Positions 48,908 to 57,536 of a stretch of 64,000 nucleotides of DNA are shown here, one piece after another. The translations under genes and the position numbers were made by a program. The notes under the pieces were generated by a model, which saw only the letters and a list, made by a program, of their open reading frames with translations, was not told where the DNA came from and did no database searches. Position 1 is the stretch's first letter, and each line of letters opens with the position of its first letter. Source of the stretch: Kocuria salsicia (GTDB taxonomy: Bacteria > Actinomycetota > Actinomycetes > Actinomycetales > Micrococcaceae); assembly GCF_007681555.1 (NCBI RefSeq), contig NZ_VELE01000006.1, forward strand, positions 62,001 to 126,000, read 5' to 3'.

Positions 48908-49733
48908 TCGTTCACCTCCGTGAAACCCGAACGGGTCATGGTGCCCCACTTCTGCTCACGCCGGGTCAGGGCGGCGAACCAGCCCTCCATGCGCCACCAC
49001 GCCGTGAGTTGGCGGTAGCCCACATTCTCGAGCACCGTGGCCACGAGGGTGACCCCCAGGTCCCGCCAGCGCGGGTACTTGTGGTAGCTCAGCTCCTCCA
49101 CGGTCACGGCGGCAAGCGTCACGATGATCGCGTACGCATAGGCCACGAGCATGAATAACAGGAAGTACTGCCAGGACACGAGTCCCAGCGCGAAGCCCAG
49201 GGCGATCAACACCAGTCCGGCGAGTTCCAACAGCGGGGCAATCAGCTCGAAGAGCCAGTAGTACGGCACCGCCACGAGTCCCAGGCGGCCGTAGCGGGGG
49301 TTAAACAGCATGCCCCGGTAGGCCCACAGGGTCTCCCACAGACCGCGGTGCCAGCGGGAGCGCTGTCGGCGCAGCACGGGCAGGGTGCTGGGGACCTCCG
49401 TCCAGCAGATGGGCTCCGTGAGAAAGGTGACGCGGTAGGACCGGCGCTGCCTGCGGAAGGTCCGGTGCAGACGCATCACCAGTTCGAAGTCCTCACCGAT
49501 GCTCGAGGCGTCCAGGCCTCCCACCGCCACGAGGGCATCCCGGCGGAAGACACCGAACGCGCCGCTGATCAGCAGCAGCGCGTTGATCCGGGACCAGCCT
49601 GCGCGTCCCAGGTGGAAGGCTCGCAGGTACTCCATCACCTGGATGTCCGCGAGCGGCGTGCCCGGCATGCGCACCTCCAGGACACGGCCGCCCTTCACGC
49701 GGCACCCGTTGACTGCGCGGATCACTCCCCCGG
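48904..49733 (-). pseudogene. Processive glycosyltransferase, 3' part (split by transposon)
   Basis: This is the C-terminal 275 residues of a family-2 glycosyltransferase. It begins with GGVIRAVNGCRVKGG and contains ISGAFGVFRRDALVAVGGLD, the catalytic base region SIGEDFELVMRLHR, and the QxxRW polymer-binding motif in LRRQRSRWHRGL, followed by four membrane helices. The first half lies at 55828-56446. Joining the two at the outer transposon edges gives one 482-residue frame without gap or shift. The QxxRW box indicates a processive synthase (PgaC/HasA type). The insertion must inactivate it, since translation of this part would need a new start. Confidence 0.93.
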
Positions 49734-49767
49734 CGGAATTTTTCAAGGTGTTTGAGGCCAGTGGGTG

Positions 49768-50763
49768 TCAGGCGGCTACCGGTTCGGCGGCGGTTGGTTG
49801 GTTGATCCAGGCGTGGGTGGGTAGCGCGAGGATTTTCGGGTCAGCGGTGGTGGAGAAGCGCTCGGGGTGAGTAGCGCGGGCCGCGGCCAGGGCCGCTGAG
49901 CGCTGCTGACTCACGGTCGCGGCGTGGCCGTAGTGGACGTCGGCGGGGGTGTGCAGCCCGATCCCGGTGTGACGGTGTCCGTGGTTGTAGGTCTCGACGA
50001 AACCGGCCATGAACGCGCGGGCGTCGGCCAGAGACCCGAAGCGGTCCGGGAAGACCGGGGCGTACTTCAAGGTCTTGAACCACGCCTCGGAATACGGGTT
50101 GTCATTGCTCACGCTGGGTCTGGAGTGGGAACGGGTGACGCCGAGGTCGGCCAGCAGCGCGGCCACAGGTTTGGAGGTCATCGAGGTGCCGCGGTCGGCG
50201 TGCACCACGGTGGGCACACCGTGAACCCCGAAGATCTCCTTCATCATCTCCTCGGCCAGAGGCCCGGACTCTCGGGCGTGGACGTGGGCGCCGACGATGT
50301 AGCGGGAGTAGACGTCGAGCATCACGTAGGCGTCGTAGTAGACGCCCTTGGCCGGGCCGGGCAACTTGGTGATGTCCCAGGTGTAGACCTGACCGGATCC
50401 GTCGGCCATCAGCTCAGGGATCGCTCGGGCCGGGTGACGGGCCTGGCGCCGGCGTTCCTTCACCTGCGCGGCGGCTGCGAGGATGCGGTACATGGTGGCG
50501 ATCGAGCACAGGTACACCCCGCGCTCCAGCAGCGTGGCGTAGACCTGGGCCGGGGGCTGGTCGACGAATTCGTCACTGTTGAGCACCTCCAGCACCCGTT
50601 CCCGCTCAACGCGACTGAGCCGGTTGGCCGGCTCCACCGCGGTCCGAGGTCCCGGTGCTGTCCGGGCCCGCCGGCGGGTGGCGGTGGCCCGCGACACCCC
50701 GGTCAGTCCCGCTGCGTCCCGGGTGGTCACGCCTGCGGCGGTGAGCTCGGTGTAGGCGCCCAT
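49768..50763 (-). CDS. IS3-family transposase OrfB, copy 1
   Basis: 331-residue transposase with an N-terminal HTH (LTAAGVTTRDAAGLTGVSRA) and an rve integrase core: D in YTWDITKLPGPAKGVYYDAY, D in VVHADRGTSMTSKP, and E in NDNPYSEAWFKTLKY, the DDE triad. Its ATG shares one base with the orfA stop (TGATG), so it is expressed by stop-start coupling rather than the usual IS3 frameshift. Compared with copy 2 one residue differs noticeably (GSLADARAF here, GSLAAARAF there). Confidence 0.92.
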   Translation of the reverse strand: MGAYTELTAAGVTTRDAAGLTGVSRATATRRRARTAPGPRTAVEPANRLSRVERERVLEVLNSDEFVDQPPAQVYATLLERGVYLCSIATMYRILAAAAQVKERRRQARHPARAIPELMADGSGQVYTWDITKLPGPAKGVYYDAYVMLDVYSRYIVGAHVHARESGPLAEEMMKEIFGVHGVPTVVHADRGTSMTSKPVAALLADLGVTRSHSRPSVSNDNPYSEAWFKTLKYAPVFPDRFGSLADARAFMAGFVETYNHGHRHTGIGLHTPADVHYGHAATVSQQRSAALAAARATHPERFSTTADPKILALPTHAWINQPTAAEPVAA

Positions 50764-51209
50764 CAGCGCTTCTTGCGCGGCTGCTCGGTGTCCGCGCTCT
50801 CGGAAATCTGCTCCAAGAGCGCGTGTGCTTTTCCCATGATGTCCAGGGCGGTCTCGGTGGTGGCCAGCTTCTGCTGGGAGGCGGCCAGCTGGCGGCGCAA
50901 CCGGGCGATTTCGGCCTGCTCCGCACTCGGCCGGCCAACGGCTTCATCGGCCGCCTTGCCTTCGAGCACGCCAGCATCGCGCATCCGGCGCCATTCGCTG
51001 ATCAGCGAGGAGTACAGGCCCTCCCGGCGAAGGTAGGCCCCACCCTGCTGCTCCTGGCAGGCCTGTTCGTAGGCGGCCAGATGCGCCAGCTTCTGCTCCG
51101 GGGTGAAGCTCCGGCGCCGAGCCGGGCCACCAGCACGAGGGTGAGCGTCACTCATCTGTCCATCATCGGCGATCGCGGACAACGGCGGGGCGAACGTGGA
51201 ACTACTCAT
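50763..51209 (-). CDS. IS3-family OrfA, copy 1
   Basis: 148-residue HTH protein: RRRSFTPEQKLAHLAAYEQA and LYSSLISEWRRMRDAG form the DNA-binding region, and the C-terminal half (SAEQAEIARLRRQLAASQQK) is a leucine-zipper-like coiled coil. It binds the IS ends together with OrfB. A shorter start at the Met before SDAHPRAGG is possible. Confidence 0.9.
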   Translation of the reverse strand: MSSSTFAPPLSAIADDGQMSDAHPRAGGPARRRSFTPEQKLAHLAAYEQACQEQQGGAYLRREGLYSSLISEWRRMRDAGVLEGKAADEAVGRPSAEQAEIARLRRQLAASQQKLATTETALDIMGKAHALLEQISESADTEQPRKKR

Positions 51210-51311
51210 GGTGATCGATCCTGAATCTCGCCCTGCGTCAGGCGGACTTGCTGTGAACCACTGGACTCAACTCACCCTGACACGCAGGGGCCGGGGACCG
51301 TTGAAGCCGTC

Positions 51312-51737
51312 ATGAACACTGGATACGACAACTACCGGCCCGAGGTGCACAAGAGTGAGGAGCAGTGGCGTGAGGAACTGACGCCGCAGGAGTTCCAGGT
51401 ACTCCGGAAGGCGGGCACCGAGAGGCCGTACACGGGCCAGTACTACGACGCGCACACCACCGGTGTCTATCAGTGCCGGGCGTGTGGCCAAGAGCTGTTC
51501 ACCAGCACTGATAAGTTCGACTCGCACTGCGGGTGGCCCTCGTTCTGGGCTCCCCTGGCCGAGGACAGGGTGCGTTACCTACGTGATCGGTCCTTGGGGA
51601 TGGAGCGCATCGAAGTGCGCTGTTCCCGATGCGACTCCCACCTGGGGCACCTCTTCGAAGGTGAAGGTTTCCAGACCCCCACCGATCAGCGGTTCTGCAT
51701 CAACTCGATCTCCATGAAACTGATTTCCTCCGACTGA
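51312..51737 (+). CDS. msrB: Peptide-methionine (R)-S-oxide reductase
   Basis: MsrB repairs oxidised methionine in proteins. The 141-residue enzyme has two zinc-binding pairs, CRAC near residue 55 and CSRC near residue 103, the substrate motif FDSHCGWPSFWAP, HLGHLFEGEG, and the catalytic Cys in QRFCINSISM. It starts 22 bases after the IS3 copy 1 edge, so its promoter may lie in the IS end; no ribosome site is obvious. It is first of four cargo genes and fits an oxidant-defence package. Confidence 0.94.
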   Translation: MNTGYDNYRPEVHKSEEQWREELTPQEFQVLRKAGTERPYTGQYYDAHTTGVYQCRACGQELFTSTDKFDSHCGWPSFWAPLAEDRVRYLRDRSLGMERIEVRCSRCDSHLGHLFEGEGFQTPTDQRFCINSISMKLISSD

Positions 51738-51912
51738 GTGGCCGCCCACCGGCTGAACCCTCAGCGCGCCGGCTCCAGGGCTTCGCCGCCGCCGGCGCGC
51801 TGACCAACCGGCCCCCAGGTCACCGGGGCAGAGAACATGGGCCGGGACGGGGTACCGCACCAGCAGTTCCCGTCCCGGCTCGTTCCGGGTCACGGCAACG
51901 GTCGTTTCCGGG

Positions 51913-52380
51913 CTACCGGCGGCGGGCGTGCTGCAGCGACTCGGCAGCCGTGAGGATGGATGCCCCCAGAAGCACGGTGTCCTTGAGCAGGAACTGCCCC
52001 ACCATGGACAACTTGGTTTTCCCGTGGTTCTCCTGCTGCACTCCCGGGGTCGTGGCCATGAAACTGAGCGTGGTGACGAACATCCCTACCGCCCCGAGGC
52101 TGCCCAGGGCCGAAGCGCGCGGGGCGAGGGGCTTGGCGGCGATGAGAGCTCCCATACCGATCTCGGCCACCCCGATCAGCTGCGCTGTCTTCTTCTCCCC
52201 CAGCTTCTTGAGCACCCCGGAGAACAAGGGGCTGGAGGTGACCAGGGGCCTGATGTTCTCCATCTCGTAGTCCTGGAATTTCAGGGAACCGATCCAGACG
52301 AGGTTCGTCACCAGGGAATAGCGCAGTACCGAATTCCCCATCTGCTCGATCCCCGTGGTGGAAGTGTTCTTCGTCATCAT
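51913..52380 (-). CDS. DUF417 membrane protein (RclC/YkgB type)
   Basis: A 155-residue protein with four hydrophobic segments. NLVWIGSLKFQDYEMENIRP, VTSSPLFSGVL, IGVAEIGMGALIAAKPLAPR and FVTTLSFMATTPGVQQENHG match the DUF417 family, whose E. coli member RclC belongs to the reactive-chlorine resistance operon. GAGGAG supports the double-ATG start. In the cargo it accompanies msrB, which repairs methionine oxidised by hypochlorite, so protection against reactive chlorine is a reasonable inference. Confidence 0.85.
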   Translation of the reverse strand: MMTKNTSTTGIEQMGNSVLRYSLVTNLVWIGSLKFQDYEMENIRPLVTSSPLFSGVLKKLGEKKTAQLIGVAEIGMGALIAAKPLAPRASALGSLGAVGMFVTTLSFMATTPGVQQENHGKTKLSMVGQFLLKDTVLLGASILTAAESLQHARRR

Positions 52381-52674
52381 TTTCTTGTCTCCTCGTTTTT
52401 TCTTGTAGATATCACTCGGACTTGAAAAGGAACCCACGGTTCCATGCTCATGCAGCACCTGGTTCTGCACCGGCAACCCGCGGTTTCCCACCGACGCAGC
52501 GTGGTACGCACACCCCGTCTTCCGCGTTGTCTGTGCCGCAACCCTTTCCCCGGGCCACCTGCGGAACTCGCGCGCACAGGCGCGTCGGGACGACCTCGTC
52601 GGCTTCGTGCGCCACCTCACGTGCTTCCGGACGCATCATGGTCCGGAATCGTCGTCGCCAGGTGTCAACAGGGC

Positions 52675-53313
52675 TCATCCCTTCCGAGCTATCGGCCTGC
52701 GAGTCGAACCGTGCCCATGAACAACTTCGCAGGCCATGTCGGCGGCCAGCTCGACCAGCGCAGGATCCCGTGTCATCTTGGCGGACGTTTTCGCCCCGTC
52801 GTACAGCACCATCACCTTGTCCACCGCGGTCGAGGACCCGTCCTCCCCGAGCAAATGGGCGATATGTGAGGCCAGTGCTTCCCGGTAATGAGCGATCACC
52901 TGGCCCACCCCGAGATCATCCGGGCGTTCGATGGCGGCGTTCATGAACGGGCATCCGTGGAACGTGCCGGCCAGAACATCGACAGAGATTCCATCGAAGA
53001 AGACTCTCAAGCGCTCAGTCGCGCTGGCCCGGGGGTCGTCCCTGGTTTCGGAAGCGGCTTTCCAGGTGGCCTCCTCCTGCTGGAGGTAAGCCACTACCAG
53101 AGCCTGTTTGTTGCCGAAGTGGTGATACATGCTGCCCTTGGCCACGCCGACCTCAGCGATCACCAGATCGATGCCGGTGGCATTGATGCCGCGTGTGTAG
53201 AACAGCCGGCGGGCGGTCGCCATGATCCGCTCACGAGCTCCCGTGGACCTCGCAGGCGACCGGTTCGGCGCAGTGGCCTGGGCTTCGGGGATGACTGCCA
53301 TCATGCGCACCAT
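52675..53313 (-). CDS. TetR family regulator of the transposon cargo
   Basis: The 212-residue protein has a TetR helix-turn-helix (GARERIMATARRLFYTRGIN, VIAEVGVAKGSMYHHFGNKQ) at residues 24-70 and a C-terminal ligand domain with GISVDVLAGTFHGCPFMNAA, whose cysteine could sense oxidants or electrophiles. Two identical 16-bp palindromes lie immediately upstream of the start, between it and the divergent MOSC gene. In-frame ATG codons three and four codons downstream are alternative starts; none has a ribosome site. It probably represses the cargo operons. Confidence 0.9.
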   Translation of the reverse strand: MVRMMAVIPEAQATAPNRSPARSTGARERIMATARRLFYTRGINATGIDLVIAEVGVAKGSMYHHFGNKQALVVAYLQQEEATWKAASETRDDPRASATERLRVFFDGISVDVLAGTFHGCPFMNAAIERPDDLGVGQVIAHYREALASHIAHLLGEDGSSTAVDKVMVLYDGAKTSAKMTRDPALVELAADMACEVVHGHGSTRRPIARKG

Positions 53314-53315
53314 GC

Positions 53316-53354
53316 TAGACGGATCCGTCTATTCTGGCTAGACGGATCCGTCTA
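53316..53354. promoter_or_regulatory. Twin TetR operators
   Basis: TAGACGGATCCGTCTA, a perfect 16-bp palindrome, occurs twice (53316-53331 and 53339-53354), 23 bp apart centre to centre, about two helical turns. This spacing would let two TetR dimers bind the same face and repress both divergent promoters. Confidence 0.85.
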
Positions 53355-53433
53355 CAATCGTGGCTGGCGCCGCGCCGGAGGCCCGTAAGACAACCGATCC
53401 CCCGGGTCTCTGACGGGGCTTGGAGGAGGAAAC

Positions 53434-53523
53434 CTGAACGCTGAAATTCTCGCTATCAACGGTGCGTCCGGTGGTGTCTACGGTGTGCCGGCAACCGTGG
53501 TGACGAAGGGAATGATGGCATGA
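53434..53523 (+). CDS. Possible CTG-start leader peptide or gene remnant
   Basis: A strong GGAGGAGG at 53422-53429 is followed by no ATG or GTG at normal distance, only CTG. From that CTG runs a 29-codon frame reading NAEILAINGASGGVYGVPAT and ending KGMMA, whose stop overlaps the MOSC start (ATGA). It may be a leader coupling translation to the MOSC gene, or the fused ends of a deleted oxidoreductase gene. Non-standard start; low confidence. Confidence 0.3.
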   Translation: MNAEILAINGASGGVYGVPATVVTKGMMA

Positions 53524-54092
53524 TGCAGACCTATCAGTACGACGTGGAGATCCTGCACCTGCTCGTGTCCCCGGGCCATGCCTACTTCGGCCGCGCCCGG
53601 GACGGCGCGGCGGACGTGCCCACCACGGATGCCGACCGGGTCGAGCTGGTGGCCGGCAAGGGCGTGGTGGGCGACCGGTTCTTCGGCAAGGCCGCGCACA
53701 TGGACGCCGCCCTCACCCTGCTCGCCGTCGAAGCACTCGAGGCCATGGCGGCAGATCTGGGCACACCTCCCTTCGACCCGCTCCTGACCCGGCGCAACGT
53801 GGTCCTCCGGGGCGCCGAGCTGGCGCCCCTGCTCGGCGGGGAATTCGCGTTGGAGTCCCAAGGTGCTTTCGTGCGGCTGCGGGGTGGGCGGCCGGCCCAC
53901 CCCTGCGCCTGGATGGACCGGGTGCTCGCCCCGGGCGCGCACGCCGCCATGCGCGGCCGGGGCGGCCTGCGCTGCCAAGTGCTCTCGGACGGGTTCCTGC
54001 ACCGCGGGCCGGCCGTACTGCACAGCCCTGTCCCGCTCGAGGCCGAACGAGCCGGGGATTCCGTCCGGCGGCGACCGACACGGCTGCCATAG
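53520..54092 (+). CDS. MOSC domain protein
   Basis: The 190-residue protein has MOSC landmarks: VELVAGKGVVGDRFFGKAAH, LLTRRNVVLRGAELAPLLGG and HPCAWMDRVLAPGAHAAMRG, whose cysteine is the candidate sulfur- or molybdenum-linked residue. MOSC proteins act with molybdenum cofactor and sulfur transfer and can detoxify reactive compounds. GAAGGG lies upstream of the ATG. It is divergent from the tetR gene across the twin operators, so it is likely under its control. Confidence 0.88.
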   Translation: MMQTYQYDVEILHLLVSPGHAYFGRARDGAADVPTTDADRVELVAGKGVVGDRFFGKAAHMDAALTLLAVEALEAMAADLGTPPFDPLLTRRNVVLRGAELAPLLGGEFALESQGAFVRLRGGRPAHPCAWMDRVLAPGAHAAMRGRGGLRCQVLSDGFLHRGPAVLHSPVPLEAERAGDSVRRRPTRLP

Positions 54093-54305
54093 CGCCCCTC
54101 GTAGGTGACGCAGCCAGGGACCCCCTTGCTTTACGTAAGGCCCGGCTACCGGTCACCCGCGGCAACGATGACGCAGTTGGGGTTCCCGCGGGGGCCGTAC
54201 GGGTAGATCGATGTGGCAGTGCGCTGTGTGGCGTATGCCGCCTCGGGATTCCTGTGGCCGCTGGTCGTCTCCGGAATTTTTCAAGGTGTTTGAGGCCAGT
54301 GGGTG

Positions 54306-55301
54306 TCAGGCGGCTACCGGTTCGGCGGCGGTTGGTTGGTTGATCCAGGCGTGGGTGGGTAGCGCGAGGATTTTCGGGTCAGCGGTGGTGGAGAAGCGCT
54401 CGGGGTGAGTAGCGCGGGCCGCGGCCAGGGCCGCTGAGCGCTGCTGACTCACGGTCGCGGCGTGGCCGTAGTGGACGTCGGCGGGGGTGTGCAGCCCGAT
54501 CCCGGTGTGACGGTGTCCGTGGTTGTAGGTCTCGACGAAACCGGCCATGAACGCCCGGGCGGCGGCCAGAGAGCCGAAGCGGTCCGGGAAGACCGGGGCG
54601 TACTTCAAGGTCTTGAACCACGCCTCGGAATACGGGTTGTCATTGCTCACGCTGGGTCTGGAGTGGGAACGGGTGACGCCGAGGTCGGCCAGCAGCGCGG
54701 CCACAGGTTTGGAGGTCATCGAGGTGCCGCGGTCGGCGTGCACCACGGTGGGCACACCGTGAACCCCGAAGATCTCCTTCATCATCTCCTCGGCCAGAGG
54801 CCCGGACTCTCGGGCGTGGACGTGGGCGCCGACGATGTAGCGGGAGTAGACGTCGAGCATCACGTAGGCGTCGTAGTAGACGCCCTTGGCCGGGCCGGGC
54901 AACTTGGTGATGTCCCAGGTGTAGACCTGACCGGATCCGTCGGCCATCAGCTCAGGGATCGCTCGGGCCGGGTGACGGGCCTGGCGCCGGCGTTCCTTCA
55001 CCTGCGCGGCGGCTGCGAGGATGCGGTACATGGTGGCGATCGAGCACAGGTACACCCCGCGCTCCAGCAGCGTGGCGTAGACCTGGGCCGGGGGCTGGTC
55101 GACGAATTCGTCACTGTTGAGCACCTCCAGCACCCGTTCCCGCTCAACGCGACTGAGCCGGTTGGCCGGCTCCACCGCGGTCCGAGGTCCCGGTGCTGTC
55201 CGGGCCCGCCGGCGGGTGGCGGTGGCCCGCGACACCCCGGTCAGTCCCGCTGCGTCCCGGGTGGTCACGCCTGCGGCGGTGAGCTCGGTGTAGGCGCCCA
55301 T
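54306..55301 (-). CDS. IS3-family transposase OrfB, copy 2
   Basis: 331 residues, identical to copy 1 except at least one substitution (GSLAAARAF). The DDE residues are intact, so either copy could mobilise the unit. Start overlaps the orfA stop by one base. Confidence 0.92.
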   Translation of the reverse strand: MGAYTELTAAGVTTRDAAGLTGVSRATATRRRARTAPGPRTAVEPANRLSRVERERVLEVLNSDEFVDQPPAQVYATLLERGVYLCSIATMYRILAAAAQVKERRRQARHPARAIPELMADGSGQVYTWDITKLPGPAKGVYYDAYVMLDVYSRYIVGAHVHARESGPLAEEMMKEIFGVHGVPTVVHADRGTSMTSKPVAALLADLGVTRSHSRPSVSNDNPYSEAWFKTLKYAPVFPDRFGSLAAARAFMAGFVETYNHGHRHTGIGLHTPADVHYGHAATVSQQRSAALAAARATHPERFSTTADPKILALPTHAWINQPTAAEPVAA

Positions 55302-55747
55302 CAGCGCTTCTTGCGCGGCTGCTCGGTGTCCGCGCTCTCGGAAATCTGCTCCAAGAGCGCGTGTGCTTTTCCCATGATGTCCAGGGCGGTCTCGGTGGTG
55401 GCCAGCTTCTGCTGGGAGGCGGCCAGCTGGCGGCGCAACCGGGCGATTTCGGCCTGCTCCGCACTCGGCCGGCCAACGGCTTCATCGGCCGCCTTGCCTT
55501 CGAGCACGCCAGCATCGCGCATCCGGCGCCATTCGCTGATCAGCGAGGAGTACAGGCCCTCCCGGCGAAGGTAGGCCCCACCCTGCTGCTCCTGGCAGGC
55601 CTGTTCGTAGGCGGCCAGATGCGCCAGCTTCTGCTCCGGGGTGAAGCTCCGGCGCCGAGCCGGGCCACCAGCACGAGGGTGAGCGTCACTCATCTGTCCA
55701 TCATCGGCGATCGCGGACAACGGCGGGGCGAACGTGGAACTACTCAT
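55301..55747 (-). CDS. IS3-family OrfA, copy 2
   Basis: 148 residues, same sequence as copy 1 as translated: HTH plus C-terminal coiled coil. Translation of orfB is coupled through TGATG. Confidence 0.9.
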   Translation of the reverse strand: MSSSTFAPPLSAIADDGQMSDAHPRAGGPARRRSFTPEQKLAHLAAYEQACQEQQGGAYLRREGLYSSLISEWRRMRDAGVLEGKAADEAVGRPSAEQAEIARLRRQLAASQQKLATTETALDIMGKAHALLEQISESADTEQPRKKR

Positions 55748-55827
55748 GGTGATCGATCCTGAATCTCGCCCTGCGTCAGGCGGACTTGCTGTGAACCACT
55801 GGACTCAACTCACCCTGACACGCAGGG

Positions 55828-56446
55828 CGGCGGCGACCGTGGAGATCGGGTCCTCGATGAAGGGCCGGGACACCGTCAGCAGCGCCCCGGGGTCCAGGAT
55901 GGAGTCCGAGTCCACGAACAGCACCAGGTCCTCGCGGGCCAGGTTGACGCCCACGTTGGTGGAGTCGGAGCGGCCCGAGTTGCGCTTGTGCACCACGGTC
56001 AGCCGGGTCCGCCCGTCCCGTGGGACGTGAATGCTGGCCGGTGCCTCCCGCACCGGAACGTCCTCGGGCATCTGCCGGGACACCGGCACCAGGTCGAAGG
56101 CCCGGCGCAGCACCTCGAAACCGTTGTCGGTGCTGCCGTCGTCCACCACGATCACCTCGTGGCGCGGGTGCTGCAGCGACAGAAAGGACTCCACGGCCAC
56201 GCGGATGCCGACCTCCTCGTTGTGCATGGGTGCCACCACGCTGATGCCGGGCATGGTGCGGGAGCGCATCAGTTCCTCCCGCCCCGCAAACGGGATCCGG
56301 CGGCGGTAGGCCACGAAGTCCACCGCCGCCAGGACGATCATCACCAGGTAGGACGTGTTGATCAGCAGGAAGTAGATCAGCACCGGCACCGCAATGAACG
56401 CCAGGATCCCGGCCACAGCGCCGCGCAGCAGCTCAAGCCACTCCAC
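55828..56446 (-). pseudogene. Processive glycosyltransferase, 5' part (split by transposon)
   Basis: The first 206 residues of the family-2 glycosyltransferase. Two membrane segments (MEWLELLRGAVAGILAFIAV and LLINTSYLVMIVLAAVDFVA) precede the nucleotide-sugar domain: ISVVAPMHNEEVGIRVAVES, EVIVVDDGSTDNGFEVLRRA, and the DxD region LVLFVDSDSILDPGALL. The frame runs into the IS copy and stops after eight foreign residues (LRVRVS end). Its start overlaps the end of the HEAT gene, consistent with one operon. The 3' half is at 48904-49733. Confidence 0.93.
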
Positions 56447-57530
56447 GGCCGGCTCCTCTCATGGCGCTCAGCTGCAGCGCGTAGTGGGCGGGGTGCACGG
56501 CAGGGGTGTCACCGTCCAGGGCGCCCAGCAGCCGCTCCCTCCCGGCAGGGCCCAGTTCGGTGAGAGCCACCGCGGCCCGCTCCGCCAACCGGGGCCGGGT
56601 GTCCTCGACCAGGGGGCCCAGGGCCGCCACGGAGGCGGGCAGACCCAGCCGTTCGAGGGACTCCACGGCGGCGAGCGCCACGCTCTCGTCCCGGTGGCGG
56701 GCGAGCCCGGACAGGACGGCGAGGTCCTGCGCTCCCCCCACCCATCCCAGGGCGCCGACGAAGGCGGTGAGGGCCCGGGGGTCGGTCTCCTGTGCCAGGC
56801 GCTCACGCACGACGGGAGCGGCACCTGGCACGGGGCGCACTCCGATCACAGTTGCCGCCACATGGCGCACCGCCGGGTCCGGGTGCAGGGTGGCCTCCTC
56901 GATCACGGGTGCCGCTGCGTCGTCGAAGGCGCACAGGGACTCCACGGCCACCCAGCTGGGCAGTCCGCGGGGACGACGCCGCGGCGCCACCGCGCGCAGC
57001 ACGGCGCGGGCCGCGGAGCCGTCGCCGAGCAGCGCCAGGGCACGGGCGGCGGCAACCACCACGTCCGCGGAACGGTCCTGGAGCAGGGGCAGGAGCCGGG
57101 GCGCGGACTCGCGAGCGCGCATCAGCCCGAGGGTCCAGGCAGCGTGGGCACGGCGCACCGCGCTGTGGGAGGAGAGCCCCGTGATGGCCCACTCGGCGCG
57201 TCCGTGGGCGTCGAGCACCCGGGCCAGAGCACGGGCGGGCTCCCCCCTGACCTTGGAGAGCATCGCGGAGACGGCGCGGTCCACCACCGGTACGCGGCGC
57301 CGGGGCACCGCAGTCAGGCGGCGCAGGGCGGAGGCGTCGTCGTCCTCACCGGACGCGACCTCGAGCATTGCGGGGCGCAACTCACCGAGCAGCTTCGCGT
57401 CCCGGCGTTCACGCCACTGCCGGCCTGCACGCGATCCCAGGACGGTCGCGAGGAGCAGGGCCGCGGCCCATACCAGAACCCACAGCACCCAGGACAGCAG
57501 CTGCGCGGAGACCACCGTGGGGGTCGCCAC
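56433..57530 (-). CDS. HEAT-repeat membrane-anchored protein
   Basis: The 365-residue protein starts with one membrane helix (LLSWVLWVLVWAAALLLATV) and continues with repeated helical pairs of the HEAT/PBS-lyase type, for example SAVRRAHAAWTLGLMRARES, SADVVVAAARALALLGDGSA and ESVALAAVESLERLGLPASV, ending RPRLAERAAVALTELG. Such repeats are scaffolds for protein contacts. It lies between the receiver gene (6 bases upstream) and the glycosyltransferase (overlapping), so it may link the signalling protein to the synthase. Confidence 0.88.
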   Translation of the reverse strand: MATPTVVSAQLLSWVLWVLVWAAALLLATVLGSRAGRQWRERRDAKLLGELRPAMLEVASGEDDDASALRRLTAVPRRRVPVVDRAVSAMLSKVRGEPARALARVLDAHGRAEWAITGLSSHSAVRRAHAAWTLGLMRARESAPRLLPLLQDRSADVVVAAARALALLGDGSAARAVLRAVAPRRRPRGLPSWVAVESLCAFDDAAAPVIEEATLHPDPAVRHVAATVIGVRPVPGAAPVVRERLAQETDPRALTAFVGALGWVGGAQDLAVLSGLARHRDESVALAAVESLERLGLPASVAALGPLVEDTRPRLAERAAVALTELGPAGRERLLGALDGDTPAVHPAHYALQLSAMRGAGRGVA

Positions 57531-57536
57531 TGCGGG

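Larger units (their letters stand above)
49734..51289 (-). mobile_element. IS3-family insertion sequence, copy 1
   Basis: About 1.55 kb, matching copy 2 (54272-55827) at a constant 4538-bp offset with only a few substitutions noticed (for example near 50017-50032). Subterminal inverted repeats include TTGAGGCCAGTGG (left) and TTGAGTCCAGTGG (right, complement). It carries orfA and orfB on the minus strand. Exact termini are uncertain by some 15 bases each side. It forms the left arm of the composite transposon. Confidence 0.88.
49734..55827. mobile_element. Composite transposon with oxidative-stress cargo
   Basis: Two directly repeated IS3-type copies bracket msrB, a DUF417 gene, a tetR gene and a MOSC gene. 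The unit lies inside a glycosyltransferase gene. Deleting it restores the reading frame exactly (VAA then AGGVIR). CGG at 49734-49736 and at 55828-55830 is consistent with a 3-bp target duplication typical of the IS3 family. Because CGG also precedes copy 2, the duplication is not proven. Confidence 0.82.
54272..55827 (-). mobile_element. IS3-family insertion sequence, copy 2
   Basis: Direct repeat of copy 1 in the same orientation, same length. Substitutions are visible around 54555-54570. It forms the right arm of the composite transposon and joins directly to the 5' half of the split glycosyltransferase gene. Confidence 0.88.

Noticed and set aside
49734-55827. The region being a tandem assembly duplication of one IS
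   Set aside because: The two copies differ by several substitutions, the DNA between them is unique, and the outer edges restore an intact gene, which an assembly error would not do.
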